Origin: Micromonospora sp. MA102
GTDB lineage: Bacteria > Actinomycetota > Actinomycetes > Mycobacteriales > Micromonosporaceae
DNA: 64,000 nt
Assembly: GCF_025460765.1 (NCBI RefSeq)
Contig: NZ_JAMWEG010000001.1
Coordinates: forward strand, 434,001-498,000
Direction: 5' to 3'
Under the pieces are notes generated by a model. That model did no database searches. It saw nothing but the letters and a program-made list of their open reading frames with translations, and was not told the origin of the DNA. Positions 1-7,507 of this stretch are shown here, one piece after another. The number at the start of each line of letters is the position of its first letter. Within the stretch, counting starts at the first letter, position 1. A program made the position numbers and the translations under genes.

Positions 1-25
1 CGTCCCGGTGGGTCAGGATGCCCCC

Positions 26-745
26 ATGGCAGACCCGCGCCCCGATCCGTCCGGCACCGTCTACGGCGGCCGCCGTCCGGCCCGCCGCCGGCTGCCGCAG
101 GACCCGCTGATGCGGATCGCGCTGGGCGTCGCCCTGGTCGGCGTACTCCTGGGGGTGTTCTTCGCCACCGGCGTGCTCGGCGGCGGGGGCGACCAGCCGG
201 TGGTGCCGGCGGCGGCCGAGCCGACCCCGGCGGCGAGCGAGACGAGCGCGGCCGCGGCCACGACGGCGGCCGCACCCACCACGGCGGCACCCTCGCCGAG
301 CGCCGCGCCGACCACTCCGGCCGCTCCCGTGGCCACCCCGAAGGTGATCCGCGGCATCCCCTCCGGCCTCTGCCTCGGGGTGACCGGCGACGACCCGGAG
401 GGTGCGCACGCCGCGCTGGCCGACTGCACCGGCGGGCCGGAGCAGCAGTGGGTGGTCACCCCGGTGGCCGCTGACACCTACGTCCTGGTCAACGCGGCCA
501 GCGGCAAGTGCCTGGACGTCTACGGGCAGGGCACCGACGACGGCACGGACCTGGTGCAGTGGTCCTGCAACGGGCAGGCCAACCAGCAGTGGAAGCTCCA
601 GCCGACCGGGTCCGGTCCGGTGCTGCTGGTCGCCGTGCACAGCGGCAAGTGCGCGCAGGTCGACGGCGCGGCCACCGAGGCCGGGAGCGAACTCGAACAG
701 GCGCCCTGCAACGGCGCCCCCGAGCAGCAGTGGGCGGCCGGCTGA
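26..745 (+). CDS. Membrane-anchored ricin-type lectin (beta-trefoil) protein
   Basis: Short cytoplasmic N-terminus, one membrane segment at about residues 30-50, an Ala/Pro/Thr-rich linker of roughly 60 residues, then a C-terminal ricin B-type carbohydrate-binding domain with three QQW motifs (QQWVV, QQWKL and a terminal QQWAAG) and paired cysteines. By family this should bind sugars outside the cell; no catalytic domain is attached. I chose the ATG at 26 because AGGA sits 7 bases upstream; a GTG at 8 would add six residues. Its stop lies 4 bases from the stop of the convergent MFS gene. The fold is clear, the ligand unknown. Confidence 0.8.
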   Translation: MADPRPDPSGTVYGGRRPARRRLPQDPLMRIALGVALVGVLLGVFFATGVLGGGGDQPVVPAAAEPTPAASETSAAAATTAAAPTTAAPSPSAAPTTPAAPVATPKVIRGIPSGLCLGVTGDDPEGAHAALADCTGGPEQQWVVTPVAADTYVLVNAASGKCLDVYGQGTDDGTDLVQWSCNGQANQQWKLQPTGSGPVLLVAVHSGKCAQVDGAATEAGSELEQAPCNGAPEQQWAAG

Positions 746-749
746 CCGC

Positions 750-2045
750 TCAGCCCCGGTAGCTCCAGGCCCGGCGGCCCACCGCCACGGGGAGGGCGAA
801 CGCGGGCTCGTCGCCCCGGCGGCGCAGCAGCAGGGACAGGCCGGCCGCGCCGATCGACAGGGCGCCGGCCACGTACCAGGCCGCGGCGTAGTCGCCGAGC
901 CGGTCGCGGACCAGGCCGGCACCGGTCGCGGCGAGCGCCGCGCCGACCTGGTGGGCGGCGAACACCCAGCCGAAGACCACCGCCCCCGACGCGCCGAACC
1001 ACTCCCGGCACAGCGCCACGGTGGGCGGCACGGTGGCCACCCAGTCCAGGCCGTAGAAGACGATGAAGACCAGCATGCTCGGCCGGGCGGAGCCGGCGAA
1101 GAGGCTCGGGAGCACCAGCAGCGAGGCGCCGCGCAGCGCGTAGTAGGCGCCGAGCAGCAGCCGGCTGTCCACCCGGTCGGTGAGCCAGCCGGACGCGACC
1201 GTGCCGACGATGTCGAAGAGCCCGACCAGGGCGAGCAGCCCCGCCGCGGTGGTCTCCGACATGCCGTGGTCGTGCGCGGCCGGCACGAAGTGGGTGCCGA
1301 CCAGGCCGTTGGTGGTCGCGCCGCAGATCGCGAAGCCGCCGGCCAGCAGCCAGAACGGCCGGGTCCGCGCGGCGGCGGCCAGCGCGCCGACCGCCCGGGC
1401 CGCCGCCCCGCCGGCCGGCGGCGCCGGAGGCACCACCTCGGTCGCGCCGTAGGCGGGCAGGTCGAGGTCCGCCGGGTGCTCGCGGAGCAGCCACACCACG
1501 AGGGGTACGACCGCCAGCGCGGCCCCGGCCACGACCAGCGCCGCCACCCGCCAGCCGTGGTCGCGCACCAGCACGGCGACCAGCGGGAGGAAGACGAGTT
1601 GCCCGGCCGCCCCGCCCGCGGTGAGCACGCCGGTGACCAGGCCCCGGCGCTTGACGAACCAGCGCCCGGTGACCGTCGCCACGAAGGCCAGCGCCATCGA
1701 GCCGGTGCCCAGCCCGACCAGCACGCCCCAGCAGAGGATCAACTGCCAGCTCGCGGTCATCCCCACGGTCAGCGCGCTGCCCAGCGCGACCAGCACCAGC
1801 GCGCCCGCGACCACCCGGCGGATGCCGAACCGGTCCATCAGCGCGGCGGCGAACGGTGCGGTGAGCCCGTAGAGCATGAGGTTGACCGAGACGGCGGCGG
1901 AGATGGTGGCCAGCGGCCAGCCGAACTCGGCGTGCAGCGGGTGCAGCAGCACCCCCGGGGTGGCGCGGAAGCCGGCCGCGCCGACCAGCGCGACGAACGA
2001 GACGCCGGCCACGAGCCAGGCCGGATGCAGACGGTGTCGGGTCAC
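750..2045 (-). CDS. MFS transporter
   Basis: Major facilitator superfamily permease of about 430 residues with twelve hydrophobic segments in two halves; the early GAAGFRATPGVL stretch and the DRFGIRR loop after TM2 are typical of the monocarboxylate/oxalate-formate-like MFS branch. Substrate unknown. The start is uncertain: GTG at 2045 begins the conserved N-terminus but has GGAGG directly abutting it; ATGs at 2096/2099 would lengthen it and leave under 20 bases to the divergent GlxA-type gene at 2116, which may control it. Confidence 0.8.
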   Translation of the reverse strand: MTRHRLHPAWLVAGVSFVALVGAAGFRATPGVLLHPLHAEFGWPLATISAAVSVNLMLYGLTAPFAAALMDRFGIRRVVAGALVLVALGSALTVGMTASWQLILCWGVLVGLGTGSMALAFVATVTGRWFVKRRGLVTGVLTAGGAAGQLVFLPLVAVLVRDHGWRVAALVVAGAALAVVPLVVWLLREHPADLDLPAYGATEVVPPAPPAGGAAARAVGALAAAARTRPFWLLAGGFAICGATTNGLVGTHFVPAAHDHGMSETTAAGLLALVGLFDIVGTVASGWLTDRVDSRLLLGAYYALRGASLLVLPSLFAGSARPSMLVFIVFYGLDWVATVPPTVALCREWFGASGAVVFGWVFAAHQVGAALAATGAGLVRDRLGDYAAAWYVAGALSIGAAGLSLLLRRRGDEPAFALPVAVGRRAWSYRG

Positions 2046-2115
2046 CCTCCGAGTCTCGGCGGGGCGGACCGCGACGACGAGTGGCCGGAAAGCCATCATG
2101 CGCAATAATCGGGCC

Positions 2116-3279
2116 ATGGCTCCGCACCGCATCGCCGTCCTCGCCCTCGACGGGGTGGTCGGCCTCGACCTCGGCGCTCCGGCCCAGGTCTTCGGCACCG
2201 CCCGCACCGCCGACCACGCGCCACCGCTCTACACCGTCGAGACCTGCACCCCCGGCGGGCGACCCGTCCGCAGCACGGCCGGGTTCCAGGTCCTCCCCGA
2301 CCACGGCCTGGAACTGCTGGACTCCGCCGACACGGTGATCGTCCCCGGCATCCACGGCGGCACCCCCCTCACCGACGGGACGCTGGACCCGGAGGTGGCG
2401 GCGGCGCTCCGCACCGCCCACGACCGGGGCGCCCGGATCATGTCGATCTGCACCGGCGCCTTCGTCCTGGCCGCCGCCGGCCTGCTCCACGGCCGCCCGG
2501 CCACCACCCACTGGGCGTACGCGGACCGGTTCCGCCGCCTGCACCCCGACGTGGCCCTCGACCCGGACGTGCTCTTCGTCGACGGTGGCGAAGTGCTCAC
2601 CTCGGCCGGGGTGGCCGCCGGCATCGACCTCTGCCTGCACGTCATCCGCACCGACCACGGCAGCGCCGTGGCCAACCGGTCGGCCCGGCGCTGCGTGGTG
2701 CCGCCCTGGCGCGACGGTGGCCAGGCCCAGTACATCGAGCGCCCGGTCCCCCGGACCGCCGAGGCCGGTACCGCGGCCACCCGCGAGTGGGCCCGGCAGC
2801 GGCTGCACGAACCGGTCGCCCTGCGCGAGCTGGCCGCCCACGCCCGGATGAGCGTCCGCACCTTCACCCGGCATTTCCGCTCGGAGACCGGGCTCAGCCC
2901 GGCACAGTGGCTGCTCCAGCAGCGCACCGAGCACGCCCGGGTGCTGCTGGAGACGACGGACCTGACGGTCGACCAGATCGCGCGGCACGCCGGCTTCGGT
3001 ACCACGGCCGCCCTGCGCCAGCACTTCCACTCCCGGGTCGGGGTCGCCCCGACCGCCTACCGCCGCACCTTCCGCCCACACCCTGACCCGGCGGTCCCCC
3101 GGCCCGATCCCATCGCGGATCGGTCCGGGCGCGGCCTGGTGCGGTCAGGCGAGGTGGGGTTGGCGACGGAGGGCGCGGAGCTGGGCCAGGTGCATGGGAA
3201 GGTGGACGCGGGTGTGCAGGTCGAGGGCCCGGCCCCAGGGCAGGGACTCGTCCACGTCCAGGTCGAAGCCCTCCCGTAG
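2116..3279 (+). CDS. GlxA-family transcriptional regulator (DJ-1/PfpI + AraC HTH)
   Basis: The N-terminal half is a DJ-1/PfpI-type domain with the cysteine elbow in SICTGAF; the C-terminal half is an AraC/XylS double helix-turn-helix (LRELAAHARMSVRTF and VDQIARHAGFGTTAALRQHF). Such proteins are usually activators of neighbouring catabolic or transport genes, and this one is divergent from the MFS gene. After the AraC domain ends (AYRRTF) the frame stays open for about 70 more residues of low-complexity sequence, running 135 bases into the opposite-strand DinB gene. That tail is probably not conserved. Confidence 0.85.
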   Translation: MAPHRIAVLALDGVVGLDLGAPAQVFGTARTADHAPPLYTVETCTPGGRPVRSTAGFQVLPDHGLELLDSADTVIVPGIHGGTPLTDGTLDPEVAAALRTAHDRGARIMSICTGAFVLAAAGLLHGRPATTHWAYADRFRRLHPDVALDPDVLFVDGGEVLTSAGVAAGIDLCLHVIRTDHGSAVANRSARRCVVPPWRDGGQAQYIERPVPRTAEAGTAATREWARQRLHEPVALRELAAHARMSVRTFTRHFRSETGLSPAQWLLQQRTEHARVLLETTDLTVDQIARHAGFGTTAALRQHFHSRVGVAPTAYRRTFRPHPDPAVPRPDPIADRSGRGLVRSGEVGLATEGAELGQVHGKVDAGVQVEGPAPGQGLVHVQVEALP

Positions 3280-3630
3280 CACGGTGTCCACCGGCGTCTC
3301 GGCGGCCGGGCCCAGCCGGTCGGCGAGGGCGCAGAGCTTCTGGCTGGTGGCCCGGAGCAGGGCGGCCAGCCCGTCCAGCCCGCCGCACTCCGAGACCAGC
3401 GCGTCGAGCTGCGGCCGGTGGATGGTCTCCAGGTCGTAGTAGGCGAACGGCGATCCGACCAGCACCGCCTCGGTCGCCTCACTCATCAACTCGTCGTTGG
3501 CGGCGAGGTGCGCCACGATCTGCTCGGCGCTCAACTCCCCGTCCGGAGGCGGCCCGAACCCACCCGTGTCCACCTCCGTGAGCACCGCCTCGTACGCCCG
3601 CCGCAACGCCGCGGCGTCCACCTCGTCCAT
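3145..3630 (-). CDS. DinB-fold / mycothiol maleylpyruvate isomerase-like protein
   Basis: About 161 residues predicted as a four-helix bundle. Histidines in IVAHLAAND and in HLPMHLAQL fit the three-His metal site of the DinB/MDMPI superfamily, which in actinobacteria includes mycothiol-dependent S-transferases and isomerases. Here the exact reaction is unknown. ATG 3630 is preferred over a TTG 12 bases upstream. The 3' end lies under the open tail of the convergent GlxA-type gene. Confidence 0.65.
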   Translation of the reverse strand: MDEVDAAALRRAYEAVLTEVDTGGFGPPPDGELSAEQIVAHLAANDELMSEATEAVLVGSPFAYYDLETIHRPQLDALVSECGGLDGLAALLRATSQKLCALADRLGPAAETPVDTVLREGFDLDVDESLPWGRALDLHTRVHLPMHLAQLRALRRQPHLA

Positions 3631-3712
3631 GCCCGCATCCAACCCCCGCCCCGGCCGACCGCACCGCGATTACCCCTTGCGCGTCACCCGGACGGGGCTT
3701 CCGAGCTGTCGC

Positions 3713-3759
3713 GATCTTGGCAAGTTGCCGTTGACTGCCGACGACAACTCACCAAGGTC
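3713..3759. repeat. REP-like imperfect palindrome
   Basis: Two 19-base arms (3713-3731 and 3741-3759) match as an inverted repeat at 15 of 19 positions around a 9-base centre; all four mismatches are transitions, so the RNA form can close with G-U pairs. Core words are TCTTGG, AGTTG and CAACT, CCAAG. It lies outside genes, just beyond the 3' end of the terminator at 3768. From memory, similar palindromes are dispersed in Micromonosporaceae genomes, but I cannot verify copy number here. Confidence 0.5.
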
Positions 3760-3767
3760 CGGATACG

Positions 3768-3809
3768 CCGCTGGCCGGCACCCCCGTGTTTCGGGGTGCC
3801 GGCCAGCGG
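3768..3809 (-). terminator. Hairpin terminator of lysozyme-fold gene 1
   Basis: A perfect 17-bp inverted repeat (3768-3784 with 3793-3809) with an 8-base loop starts 14 bases past the stop codon at 3824. There is no T-tract, as is common for actinobacterial terminators. Confidence 0.85.
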
Positions 3810-3823
3810 TGGTTCTGTTCGGG

Positions 3824-4372
3824 TCAGCTGTTCCAGTGCTGGTGGACGATGTCGGTGGCCTGCTGCTCCCACTGGGCGTAGGCGTCCGGGTAGGCCGACA
3901 CCTGCACGGTCTGCGCGGCCTCGGTCAGCGGCATGGTCTCCCAGCCGTCGACCTGCTTGAGGCCCTTCTCGAACGCCAGGGTCGCGTACTCGGGGTCGGT
4001 GATCTGCTCCGGCGTGCCCCAACCACTGGACGGGCGCTGCTGGAACAGGCCCAGCGAGTCATGGTCGTTCTTGTCACCCAGGTGGCCGAGGTTTTCCAGC
4101 TTCGACTCCTGCAGGCTCGTGGCGATCGAGATGACCGCGGCCCGCTCGGGCAGGCCGGCCTTCTTCGTCGCCGCGATGATCGCCTTGGCGTTCGCGGTCT
4201 GCTCGTCGTTCAGGTCAATGTGCGACTGGGCGCCCTGCACGGTCGCCACCGCGGCCGGCTTGCCCTCGACGGGACGGGCGTCGGCGTGGGCGGCGACCGG
4301 ACCGGCGAAGACGCCACCGGTGAAGGCCAGACCAGCAATACCCAGCACGCTCTTACGCAGCATCGTGTTCAT
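3824..4372 (-). CDS. Exported lysozyme/transglycosylase-fold protein (paralogue 1)
   Basis: 182 residues with a Sec signal peptide (MLRKSVLGIAGLAF..., cleavage near AHA-DA) and a conserved domain containing ATSLQESKL, then HDSLGLFQQRPSSGWG and a C-terminal TVQVSAYPDAYAQWE. The Glu in LQES and the GLFQQRP stretch recall the catalytic Glu and substrate loop of lytic transglycosylase/lysozyme-like folds, so peptidoglycan cleavage is inferred, not shown. ATG 4372 is preceded by GGAG at proper distance. It is a clear paralogue of the next gene upstream (4917-5675), with shared LQESKL, NLGHLG and FQQRPSSGWGTP blocks. Confidence 0.7.
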   Translation of the reverse strand: MNTMLRKSVLGIAGLAFTGGVFAGPVAAHADARPVEGKPAAVATVQGAQSHIDLNDEQTANAKAIIAATKKAGLPERAAVISIATSLQESKLENLGHLGDKNDHDSLGLFQQRPSSGWGTPEQITDPEYATLAFEKGLKQVDGWETMPLTEAAQTVQVSAYPDAYAQWEQQATDIVHQHWNS

Positions 4373-4869
4373 GGGGGTAGCTCCATTCGGGGGTTGGCGC
4401 ACACGCACCGACGGGGGCCGGCTGGGGGGTGTGCGCAAGCACCACGTCAGGCGCTCAAGAAAGTCTTAGGGGGATCATCCAGGCGGACGGGGCGGGGGGC
4501 CTCTTCGTCGCGCCGGGACCATGTACAACGACCGGCCGGCCACCACCATTCCCGGGGTGCACCCGGGTCGGCGGGCGGTCGCGGAGGCCGGTCACCCCGT
4601 CGGGCGGGGCGTGGTCCTCGGTCGTTCACCGGGTATAACGACCCCCACCGGCCGGCCATTCCGCCGCCGGGATGCCGCCGGTCACCCCGCGAACCGGACA
4701 ACCCGCCCATGCCGGAACGGTCGGTGGAACGTCACGGGTGTATCCCGGCTCCGGAGACACCCACGGCGTTCCACTCAGCGGCCGAGGCACCGCGCGAACC
4801 GGACATTCACCCCACAATCGAAGCCGGGCCGGGGCCGGGGCCGGGGCCGGGGGGATCATCGGGCAGACG
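4373..4869. other. Long intergenic region between two paralogues
   Basis: About 500 bases with no convincing gene on either strand. It must hold the promoter and leader of the downstream paralogue. I see an 8-bp inverted repeat at 4397-4404/4429-4436 inside the presumed leader, two copies of a GGGGGATCATC word followed by a GACGG-containing stretch (near 4479 and 4852), repeated GCGAACCGGACA-type words (near 4689 and 4793) and a CCGGGG tandem. I looked for a c-di-AMP (ydaO) riboswitch, which often precedes cell-wall hydrolases in actinobacteria, and did not find its conserved blocks. Confidence 0.5.
4824..4854. repeat. CCGGGG hexamer tandem repeat
   Basis: One CCGGG unit and four CCGGGG units in a row, followed by extra G, in non-coding DNA just beyond the terminator of the second paralogue. 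Confidence 0.85.
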
Positions 4870-4906
4870 GAAGCGGCCGGCCCCCTGTCCGAGGGCCGGC
4901 CGCTTC
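4870..4906 (-). terminator. Hairpin terminator of lysozyme-fold gene 2
   Basis: A perfect 14-bp inverted repeat (4870-4883 with 4893-4906) with a 9-base loop begins 10 bases past the stop at 4917. Confidence 0.85.
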
Positions 4907-4916
4907 GCGGGTGTCG

Positions 4917-5675
4917 TCACCAGAGCTGCTGGACGATGTCCGCCGCCTGCTCCTCCCACTGCGCGTACGCGTACGGGAAGGCGGACACCTGGACCGTCTG
5001 GGCCGCGGCGGTCAGCGGCAGGTCCTGCCAGCCGCCGACGTTCTTCAGCGCGTTGAAGAACGCCTTGCTGGCGTAGTCCGGGTCGGTGACCTGGTCGGGC
5101 GTACCCCAACCGGACGACGGGCGCTGCTGGAACAGGCCCTCCGAGTCGTGGTCGTTGTACGTGCCGAGGTGACCGAGGTTGTACAGCTTCGACTCCTGCA
5201 GGGAGGTGGCGACGCCGATCACGGCGCCCCGCTCCCCCACGCCGGTCTCCTTGGCCGCCGTCACGATGGCCTTGGCGTTGTCGAGCTGCGCGTCGTCGAG
5301 CGGGATGCGCGACTGGGCGCCCTCGACGCCGCGCGGGATGAGCTTCTCCCGGTCGGGGCGGTCGGCCTTCGTCGGGACCTTGTCACTGCCGGTGGTCAGG
5401 CCGGACTTCACCGTCTCGGTGCCGGTCTTCTTGCCGGTGGCCAGGTCGATGGCGGCCAGGGCCCCCGCGTGCGGGCCGCTGGTCACCGGGGCGGCGACGG
5501 CCGTGGGGCCGAACGCCAGGCCGCCCAGGCAGGCCACGCCCGCCACGGTCAGCGCGGTGCGGCGGTTGGGGCCGGCGGCGACGGCGGTCCTCGCGGCGGC
5601 GGTCTTGGCGATGGCGGTCGTTGCCGCGGCGGTCTTCGCGATGGCGGGGAGCCATCGAGTGAAGTGCTGCTTCAC
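4917..5675 (-). CDS. Exported lysozyme/transglycosylase-fold protein (paralogue 2)
   Basis: 252 residues. The N-terminus is long and Ala/Thr-rich, with a hydrophobic signal segment (TVAGVACLGGLAF) and AxA site; a spacer of about 70 residues follows, then the same C-terminal domain as the 3824-4372 gene (SLQESKLYNLGHLG, EGLFQQRPSSGWGTP, ending QQLW). GTG 5675 is chosen because AAAGGG lies 8 bases upstream; a GTG at 5699 has no ribosome site. The two paralogues differ mostly in the spacer between signal and domain, so probably arose by duplication and may act at different depths of the envelope. Activity is inferred. Confidence 0.7.
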   Translation of the reverse strand: MKQHFTRWLPAIAKTAAATTAIAKTAAARTAVAAGPNRRTALTVAGVACLGGLAFGPTAVAAPVTSGPHAGALAAIDLATGKKTGTETVKSGLTTGSDKVPTKADRPDREKLIPRGVEGAQSRIPLDDAQLDNAKAIVTAAKETGVGERGAVIGVATSLQESKLYNLGHLGTYNDHDSEGLFQQRPSSGWGTPDQVTDPDYASKAFFNALKNVGGWQDLPLTAAAQTVQVSAFPYAYAQWEEQAADIVQQLW

Positions 5676-5792
5676 GATGGTTGCCCTTTCGATCGTCACG
5701 ACGCGCTCCGGGGTGAGCGCCCCTCGGGGGAACTACTCGCCGGTACGGGTTTGGGTTCCGGCGGTACGGGGGACACAACCAGCTCGCCGTGT

Positions 5793-5814
5793 CGGGCATT
5801 TCCGGAAATGCCCG
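5793..5814. terminator. Perfect 22-bp palindrome, likely hairpin terminator
   Basis: A 9-bp stem with a CCGG loop (CGGGCATTT/AAATGCCCG), about 80 bases beyond the stop of the DUF3626 gene and 118 bases upstream of paralogue 2. It could equally be a protein-binding site for the latter. Confidence 0.45.
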
Positions 5815-5893
5815 GGCCTGCAGCGGCTGCGGTCCAGGTCACCCCGGATTCGGGACGGCCGCGACGGCGCGGGACGGTGCGGGCGGAAACGGC

Positions 5894-7009
5894 CTAGCCG
5901 GCCGCGGGTACGCCGAACCGGACCAGGACGTGCCAGAGCTGCTTGAGGTGCTGCAGCGTCAGCTCGACCGGGCCGCGGTCGGCCCAGCGGTGCGGCTCGC
6001 GTACCACCGAGGCGGCGGCCCGGCCGATCAGCGCGGCGTGCACCGGCTCCCCCGGGCGGGCGAACTCGGCGTGCACGCGGGCGGCGAGCGGTGGGATGTC
6101 CGGCCCCCGGAACTCGGCGTCGACACCGTCGACCGGCAGTTCGAACCCGGTGTGCCAGCACAGCGCGAAGCCGTGTCGCCGGGCGACCCCGGCGAGGATC
6201 CGCCCCTCCTTCGTGCCCCGGAACGACGGGTCCACCACCACGGCCTCGACGTCCCGGGCGAGGCTCAGCTCACCGTGCAGCTGCGCCTCGATGTAGTCGT
6301 CCAGCGCCCGGCCGGCCGCGTCGGACGCCCGCTCCCGGCGGCGCAGCAGCGTCCGCAGGAGGGTGCCGGTGCCCATGCCGGCCACGCCGAGGCTGGTCCC
6401 GGTCGTGGCGGTGGCCGCCAGCAGCGCGGCGAGCACGGGCTCGAACACGGTGACGGTGCCGAGGTCCTTCGGCTCGGTGTGGCTGTCCCCGAAGCTGAAG
6501 GTGGCCCGCGCGAGCGCGGCGGGCCGCAGCCGCAGGTGGCAGGAGCCGAACCGGGGGCAGGCGCCGTCCGGGTGGTCGAGCAGGTTGAGGCCCCCGTACT
6601 TCGGCCGCTCCGCCGGGGGCACACCGGGCCGCTGGTACGCCCCGCCGAACAGCCTCTCCTCCCAACGGTCCCGGTCGCCGCCGGGGAAGGCGGTCAGGCC
6701 GCCGTTGGAGACGCCCGTCTCGAACTGGCTGCGGTAGACGCCCTCCTGGTCGAGCGCCTCGGCCACCGTCCGGCCGTCGCGCAGCAGCCGGTCGGGGTGG
6801 AAGTTGAGGGTCAGCCGGCCGTGGGCGGCCACCGCGGCGACGATCTCCTCCGCGTGGTAGGCGGCGCCGGAGCCGGCGAGGTGCCGGGCGATGACGGCGA
6901 GCGCAGCGGGCCGGTCGCGGAGGGCGACCTCGCGGACGTGCCGGAGGGCGGCGGCCTGTGCGGGGGTCAACGTCACGTCGGGCACGCGCCGAAGTATCGC
7001 CGCACCCAC
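5894..7009 (-). CDS. DUF3626 family protein
   Basis: About 371 residues matching the DUF3626 pattern as I remember it: an LNFHPDR motif near residue 72, a KYGGLNLLDHPDGACPRFGSCHLRL block, SFGDSHTEP, and a C-terminal helical part. Family function is unknown. The cytoplasmic, His/Asp-rich conserved core suggests an enzyme. GTG starts at 7009 and 6985 are both possible and neither has a good ribosome-binding site. It is followed downstream only by the palindrome at 5793. Confidence 0.6.
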   Translation of the reverse strand: MGAAILRRVPDVTLTPAQAAALRHVREVALRDRPAALAVIARHLAGSGAAYHAEEIVAAVAAHGRLTLNFHPDRLLRDGRTVAEALDQEGVYRSQFETGVSNGGLTAFPGGDRDRWEERLFGGAYQRPGVPPAERPKYGGLNLLDHPDGACPRFGSCHLRLRPAALARATFSFGDSHTEPKDLGTVTVFEPVLAALLAATATTGTSLGVAGMGTGTLLRTLLRRRERASDAAGRALDDYIEAQLHGELSLARDVEAVVVDPSFRGTKEGRILAGVARRHGFALCWHTGFELPVDGVDAEFRGPDIPPLAARVHAEFARPGEPVHAALIGRAAASVVREPHRWADRGPVELTLQHLKQLWHVLVRFGVPAAG

Positions 7010-7031
7010 CGGCGGAACGCCACGCGGATTC

Positions 7032-7496
7032 TCAGCTGTCGGTGCCGAACCCGTCCAGGGCCTCCCGCTCCGCGGGGCTGCGCAGCTCCTGGAAGACGGT
7101 GAGGTGCAGGCCCGCCGGGCCGTCGAGGCGGGCGTTGAGCGACTGCCACGGGGTGACCGTCGGCGGGGCGACCTCGGTGGCGCCCGCCGCGACGAGACGC
7201 TCGGCGGCCGCCCGGCTGTCGTCCACCTCGAACGCCACCCGCAGGCGGGGCGCGACCTGCCGGCCGACCTCCACCTCGTCGATCAGCCGCTTCTGCGCGG
7301 GATTCGCCAGCTCCAGGGTGGCCCGGCCCGCCTCCAGGATCACCACCCGGGCGCCGTCGCCGCCGGAGTACGCGGCCTGCTCCGGCAGGCCCAGCGCGTC
7401 CCGGAAGAAGGCGACCGCGGTGTCGTAGTCCTCGGCCTCGACGACCAGGCGCAACTGGCGTACGGTCGGCGGTCCGTCGGCCCGGGGAGCGTCCAT
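7032..7496 (-). CDS. VOC superfamily (glyoxalase-fold) protein
   Basis: 154 residues with two beta-alpha-beta-beta-beta modules: VRQLRLVVEAEDYDTAVAFFRDALGLPE at the start and RLRVAFEVDDSRAAAERLVAAGA in the second half, ending HLTVFQEL. The pattern is that of glyoxalase/bleomycin-resistance/dioxygenase proteins, but the metal ligands are not obvious and the substrate is unknown. It starts at ATG 7496, 11 bases downstream of the rho stop, so probably shares the rho transcript. Confidence 0.75.
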   Translation of the reverse strand: MDAPRADGPPTVRQLRLVVEAEDYDTAVAFFRDALGLPEQAAYSGGDGARVVILEAGRATLELANPAQKRLIDEVEVGRQVAPRLRVAFEVDDSRAAAERLVAAGATEVAPPTVTPWQSLNARLDGPAGLHLTVFQELRSPAEREALDGFGTDS

Positions 7497-7507
7497 GGGC
7501 ACAGATC

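Noticed and set aside
402..2108. Long plus-strand open frame across the lectin and MFS genes
   Set aside because: Same antisense/frame-shadow composition; no start signal or domain.
4373..5893. c-di-AMP (ydaO) riboswitch upstream of the lysozyme-fold genes
   Set aside because: I searched the leaders of both genes for the conserved riboswitch blocks and found only simple hairpins; no convincing match.
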